From contig OU612074.1 in the NCBI GenBank assembly GCA_914767715.1, positions 23,856,062-23,920,061 of the forward strand: 64,000 nucleotides of DNA, in the 5' to 3' direction. The notes beneath the pieces are model-generated. The model saw nothing but the letters and a program-made list of their open reading frames with translations. It was not told the DNA's origin and did not search any database. This document shows positions 60,641 to 64,000 of the stretch, in pieces (the stretch's first letter is position 1; every line of letters starts with the position of its first letter). A program made the translations under genes and the position numbers. Source of the stretch: Membranipora membranacea. Lineage: Eukaryota; Bryozoa; Gymnolaemata; Cheilostomatida; Membraniporidae.

Positions 60641-61340
60641 CTACTGCTCCATCGATGGATTAAAAGATTGAAAAAAATTGTTGGGGTTCGAATTGTTTGG
60701 TTGTTCATTTTTATCTTGCCTAGCTAGTAAAGTCATGATTAAATCGTTTTGTTGTTTCCATGATTATGATTCTTTATTTTTTCATTTTCTGCTTCAGCTT
60801 TTCTTACTTCCAGCTCCTTCTACCTTTATCAGCAGCAGCAGCAGCAGCAGCAATACTGCTACTTGATGAGCTCTTTTTCGACTCTGGCTCACCCTCATGA
60901 TTCTTTTCTGAAATATAATACAATATATACAATACAATATAATCTACATATATCCCATAGCATGCAGAAATCTTTCAATGAATCAGTTCGGAGTTTGGTT
61001 AGTTACACCAGGAGTGCCAAACTCCCTGGTTACACAAACTTACATGTGCTCAATTGATTGTAGTTGTCCTGTCATGTAACACGAACAGACAAGAACAGAC
61101 TTAGAACACTCACTTTGCTATATTCCGTCTGTGACCGCCTCTAAATTTTCGTAAGGCCGACTCGAAATGCTCCCGACAATTCCTCTTTGTTATCTGAACC
61201 CTTGGTGAGAGCTCTTGATTCAGTTGGCTACTTACGGCCTCCCACTCCTCTTGGGACTTTGGTTTTGAGGCATTCACAGCCTTATACAACAAGATTTCTG
61301 ATTTTATGTTCCAACGAAAACACTGTCTTATTGAAGCCAT
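60641..61340 (-). CDS. Myb/SANT-like DNA-binding protein of the Harbinger element
   Basis: Exon 1 (61,340 to about 61,119) starts ATG and encodes a Myb/SANT-like domain: CFRWNIKSEILLYKAV, EEWEAVSSQLNQEL and KRNCREHFESALRKFR, with the spaced Trp residues of the fold. Donor GCAAA|gtgagt. The next exon (from about 60,905) encodes EPESKKSSSSSS with a poly-Ala run from a (GCA)n, then ELEVRKAEAENEK, and after a one-base shift LARQDKNEQPNNSNP to the TAG at 60,641. In Harbinger elements this partner protein binds the ends and brings the transposase to DNA and nucleus. The C-terminal frameshift suggests this copy is also inactivated. Confidence 0.7.
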
Positions 61341-61699
61341 CTACAAACAAATAAATAATGCCTAGAAAGTGATTATATACAAAAATTTATTTCACCTTGT
61401 TTGTATGAGGTAATAGTCAACTGAGCTGATACACTGCTGATGGGATGGCATCAAGTTATTGTGAGTGACGGATAGAATAAAATTTAAAAGCTGACTAATG
61501 ATGATTTCAGATTTGTGCGACGAAAACCCATTTTAGTGATACTAAAATACTACTCATGATAGTATGAATTTATATGACATATGCGCAAGGTATTCTATTT
61601 ATCCTAAGCCTACAAAAGTTCAAATACTCCCTCAACTCCTCTTCGCCAGCTAGTAGGTTCATTTAAAAGCCAAAGTACAAGATAACCCCTATATGAATA

Positions 61700-62040
61700 G
61701 CGCAGCCTCTTTCACTTGGGCTTAATCAAGGTGTCTCTCCCACACCTTCCTTGGACCAATGAAGAGGGAGTTCATTGCTTGGACCAATATAACTACCCTA
61801 CCTATATATATATATATATGTATATTAATATTCTCTTGTTGTTCATTCAACCAAGGAGTAAGTCCTTGTTCCAACATACAGACACTAGACCAATGAACTC
61901 CCTCATTGAATAGTCCAAGGAGTCCTCTTACTCTTCGGTATATCCAAGGAGTTAGAGAACTAAATCAAAGTCCTTGGTTGGAGCAAGGAGGAACACCCTG
62001 TTACTCCTTGGTTGGAAGTTTGATTAATCCTAATAAACTA
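61700..62040. repeat. Cluster of CCAAGGAGT / ACTCCTTGG motifs
   Basis: Short direct and inverted copies of CCAAGGAGT, CCTTGG and GACCAATGAACTCCCTCA fill this stretch. The last motif also occurs inside the MITE-like insertion at 22,923. A (TA)n run lies at 61,803-61,818. Confidence 0.5.
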
Positions 62041-62828
62041 ACTGAACCAACTTATGTAGGCACGTACCCTGGGACTGATTGGAGCATCATGATCAAAACA
62101 TTGATAACACCCATGCTTTACCAACTGAAAACTTATGGTTTATGATCTGCTAGAGGAGAAGTGTCTACCAAACTTAGAAAAATATCCAAATTCTAACAAC
62201 AAGGACTTGCAATGCAAGTGAAAATAAAATACTTGTACATAAAACTGTTCTGCACTGAAACTAGCGAAGATATCCCAGTAAAATTTTGAATGTCACTCCC
62301 TGATAACACTAGTTACATAGGCCTATGTACAGCTAAATAGATACCTTAATAACACACAGTTGATACCACAATCTGTAGAAGTACCAGTGCAAAATCAGTC
62401 TGAAGTAGGCCTACTGCTATGTAAGTTGATAATCATCAATCTTATACTGACTCTGAGTTACTAGTTAGAAAGGTCATCACTTGAGTACATATAACTGATG
62501 AAATATTATACAAACTTTGTCCATCATACTCTAATTTTGTACCAACACATACAGTTATGATCTTACTTTGCTCAATGATGAATGGTATGAGGCTAAAGGT
62601 GTCTCTTACTCTGAAAACAACAGCACAACAAGATTTATCGCTTGACTTTTTAGGTAGCTGCTCTTTTATTTAGGAAACACATTATATTTTTTGGCAGCCA
62701 CATGTTAACATTACCAAGCCTCCTAAGGTTTTAGGTAGCTACTTGATCATTTAAGAAACATATTTTATTTCTAGGCACCTCCTTCCTAATATTCCAAAAC
62801 GGTGCATGGCAGAAATGGGCCAAGGTAC

Positions 62829-63659
62829 GAGAGGAAACTCCTAGAATTCAAAGTTATGAGATCCCAAAACTAGTTTTTCAATGAGGTTCATATTTTTCTT
62901 ATATATAAATTTTTCGTACATATATAAATTAGGGGTTTCAATTGTCTACCAAAAATAGTGTAATAGAAGTAATATTGTGGAATGTGTGAAGGTTTGTTAA
63001 TCGCACACACAGCATCCAGGTACGGCCAAATTTACTTGGTTCAATATAATACAACATTTATTATATTTGTCCAATTCATCATTGACAAACTAACATTATT
63101 AAATGGGAAGACGTAAATTTAAAGGCTTGAATTGAACATCTACTAAGAGAGAGAGGATAAATAATAAATACCTCATATGCTGGCCTGTCTCTGCTCTTTT
63201 GGTTGGTTGGTTTATTTTATCACAAACATGAAGTATGCTGCGAGATTGATTGTTTATACTGTTACATGGGTAGGGAATACCAAAAAGAAACATAAACAAA
63301 ATGAGTAAAGTAAAGTCTGACTTCTAGTGGATTAAAAAATATCTTGTAATATCAAAATCAAATGTCTGAGGAAGGAGTCTTTACCTCAGGCAGTTCTGTA
63401 TTTAAGGCTGCGGTATCTGCCTGAGGGGAGTTTATTAAGAAAATTGTTCGTCATCATGTATTATCTGCAGGGCCAGGTTCTTTGTTTGTTTTGATATGAC
63501 AAAATCTAGGTCCCCAAGATCAAGACCTAGTCTGTCGCCCCGCACAGACAGCATAGAGTGTGGTTTAATCCATGCAATAAAAAAAGACAGATCTGAAACC
63601 ACTGCTGCCACACAGTCAAATGTGTGCTTATAGAATTCTGTGTAGCTCAAAACTAATAT
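62829..63659. other. No gene recognised at the right flank
   Basis: No continuation of gene B (no LRR, Roc or caspase exon) is seen beyond the transposon nest. A short hairpin with CTGAGG arms lies near 63,365-63,425. Confidence 0.5.
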
Positions 63660-63895
63660 CATGAGGCTGCAATCTCAGCATTGTCACATAATGAGCAAAT
63701 AATTTGCACAAACTGATCATCAAAATTAGGGTATGAAATTAATTTATCTACCGCATCAGGTGAAGTAGTTAGCGTCTTACTAGTGCCAACTGTACACGTC
63801 ATAAGCTGGTGCTTAGATTTCATGCCTTAATTTTGAAGATCAGTTTGTGCAAATTATTTTCCCATTAGGTGACAATTATGAGATTTAAGTCTCAA
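63660..63895. repeat. Foldback repeat, about 75-bp arms
   Basis: 63,662-63,738 and 63,815-63,893 are imperfect reverse complements (AAATAATTTGCACAAACTGA, TCAAAATTA, ATGAAAT) with a 75-bp spacer. It may be a small MITE; no clear target duplication. Confidence 0.7.
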
Positions 63896-64000
63896 TTACT
63901 GGAGCTATGCAGAAATTCAATAAGCAAAAATTTGCATGAGTAGCAGTATTCTAAAATTATTGTTTATCTCAGACAAATACATCTCATTACTTTTTTATTC

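Larger units (their letters stand above)
51847..62828. mobile_element. 11-kb segment bounded by about 180-bp inverted repeats; PIF/Harbinger-like element with a nested Gypsy
   Basis: The left end (51,847-52,035) and the reverse complement of the right end (62,650-62,828) share GTACCxTGGCxCATTTCTGCC, TTTTGGAATATT, AGGTGCCTAGAAAT, TGTTTCTTAAAT and GTAGCTACCT in the same order. Between them lie the transposase gene (58,548-60,015, plus) and a convergent Myb/SANT gene (60,641-61,340, minus), the usual two-gene set of Harbinger elements. A Ty3/Gypsy element (53,011-57,870) sits inside. Assigning the outer repeats to the Harbinger element is inference; no clear 3-bp target duplication was found. 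Confidence 0.55.

Overview
The window is animal nuclear DNA: A+T-rich, with genes split into many short exons by GT-AG introns, and heavily loaded with transposable elements of metazoan type. The species cannot be named from the sequence. A large LRR-Roc-COR gene family plus the mix of retroelements with restriction-like endonucleases, Ty3/Gypsy, PIF/Harbinger and hAT-like elements and tRNA-derived SINEs would suit a marine invertebrate such as a sponge or cnidarian (inference).

The left half (about 2.1-32.4 kb) is one minus-strand gene, here called gene A. A set of at least 17 exons can be joined with every splice phase matching. They add up to 4,758 nt, about 1,585 residues, with no internal stop. 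The order is: a basic N-terminus that looks like a nuclear localisation signal, a 34-residue tandem repeat, a conserved pre-LRR segment, leucine-rich repeats (one 138- or 141-nt phase-2/2 exon per LRR pair), a Roc GTPase, a COR domain, a Ser-rich linker, and a complete C-terminal caspase. This LRR-Roc-COR-caspase fusion is the most interesting object in the window. Introns between the LRR exons are swollen by tandem duplication of a multi-kilobase unit that carries one LRR exon, so the protein's repeat number is apparently still evolving by exon duplication. Transposon fragments (LINEs, SINE foldbacks, MITE-like elements) sit inside these introns.

The middle (32.4-46.8 kb) is intergenic. It holds a MITE with 7-bp target duplications, two LINE fragments (one with a restriction-like endonuclease), a long (GGCA)n microsatellite, a tRNA-SINE and a 2.5-kb hAT-like element with terminal inverted repeats and a TTF-type zinc-finger exon set.

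The right part begins with gene B (46.8-51.7 kb, plus strand), a head-to-head inverted paralogue of the 5' half of gene A. It keeps the basic N-terminus, the pre-LRR exon of identical length and one LRR exon, but has an in-frame stop and no Roc, COR or caspase. Intron 1 of each paralogue holds a long but unrelated minisatellite (26 bp in A, 30 bp in B). Just downstream of gene B's last exon is an 11-kb segment bounded by about 180-bp inverted repeats (51.85-62.83 kb). It contains a decayed PIF/Harbinger transposase gene, its convergent Myb/SANT partner gene and a nested, inactive Ty3/Gypsy retrotransposon. The last kilobase holds a foldback repeat and nothing else recognised.
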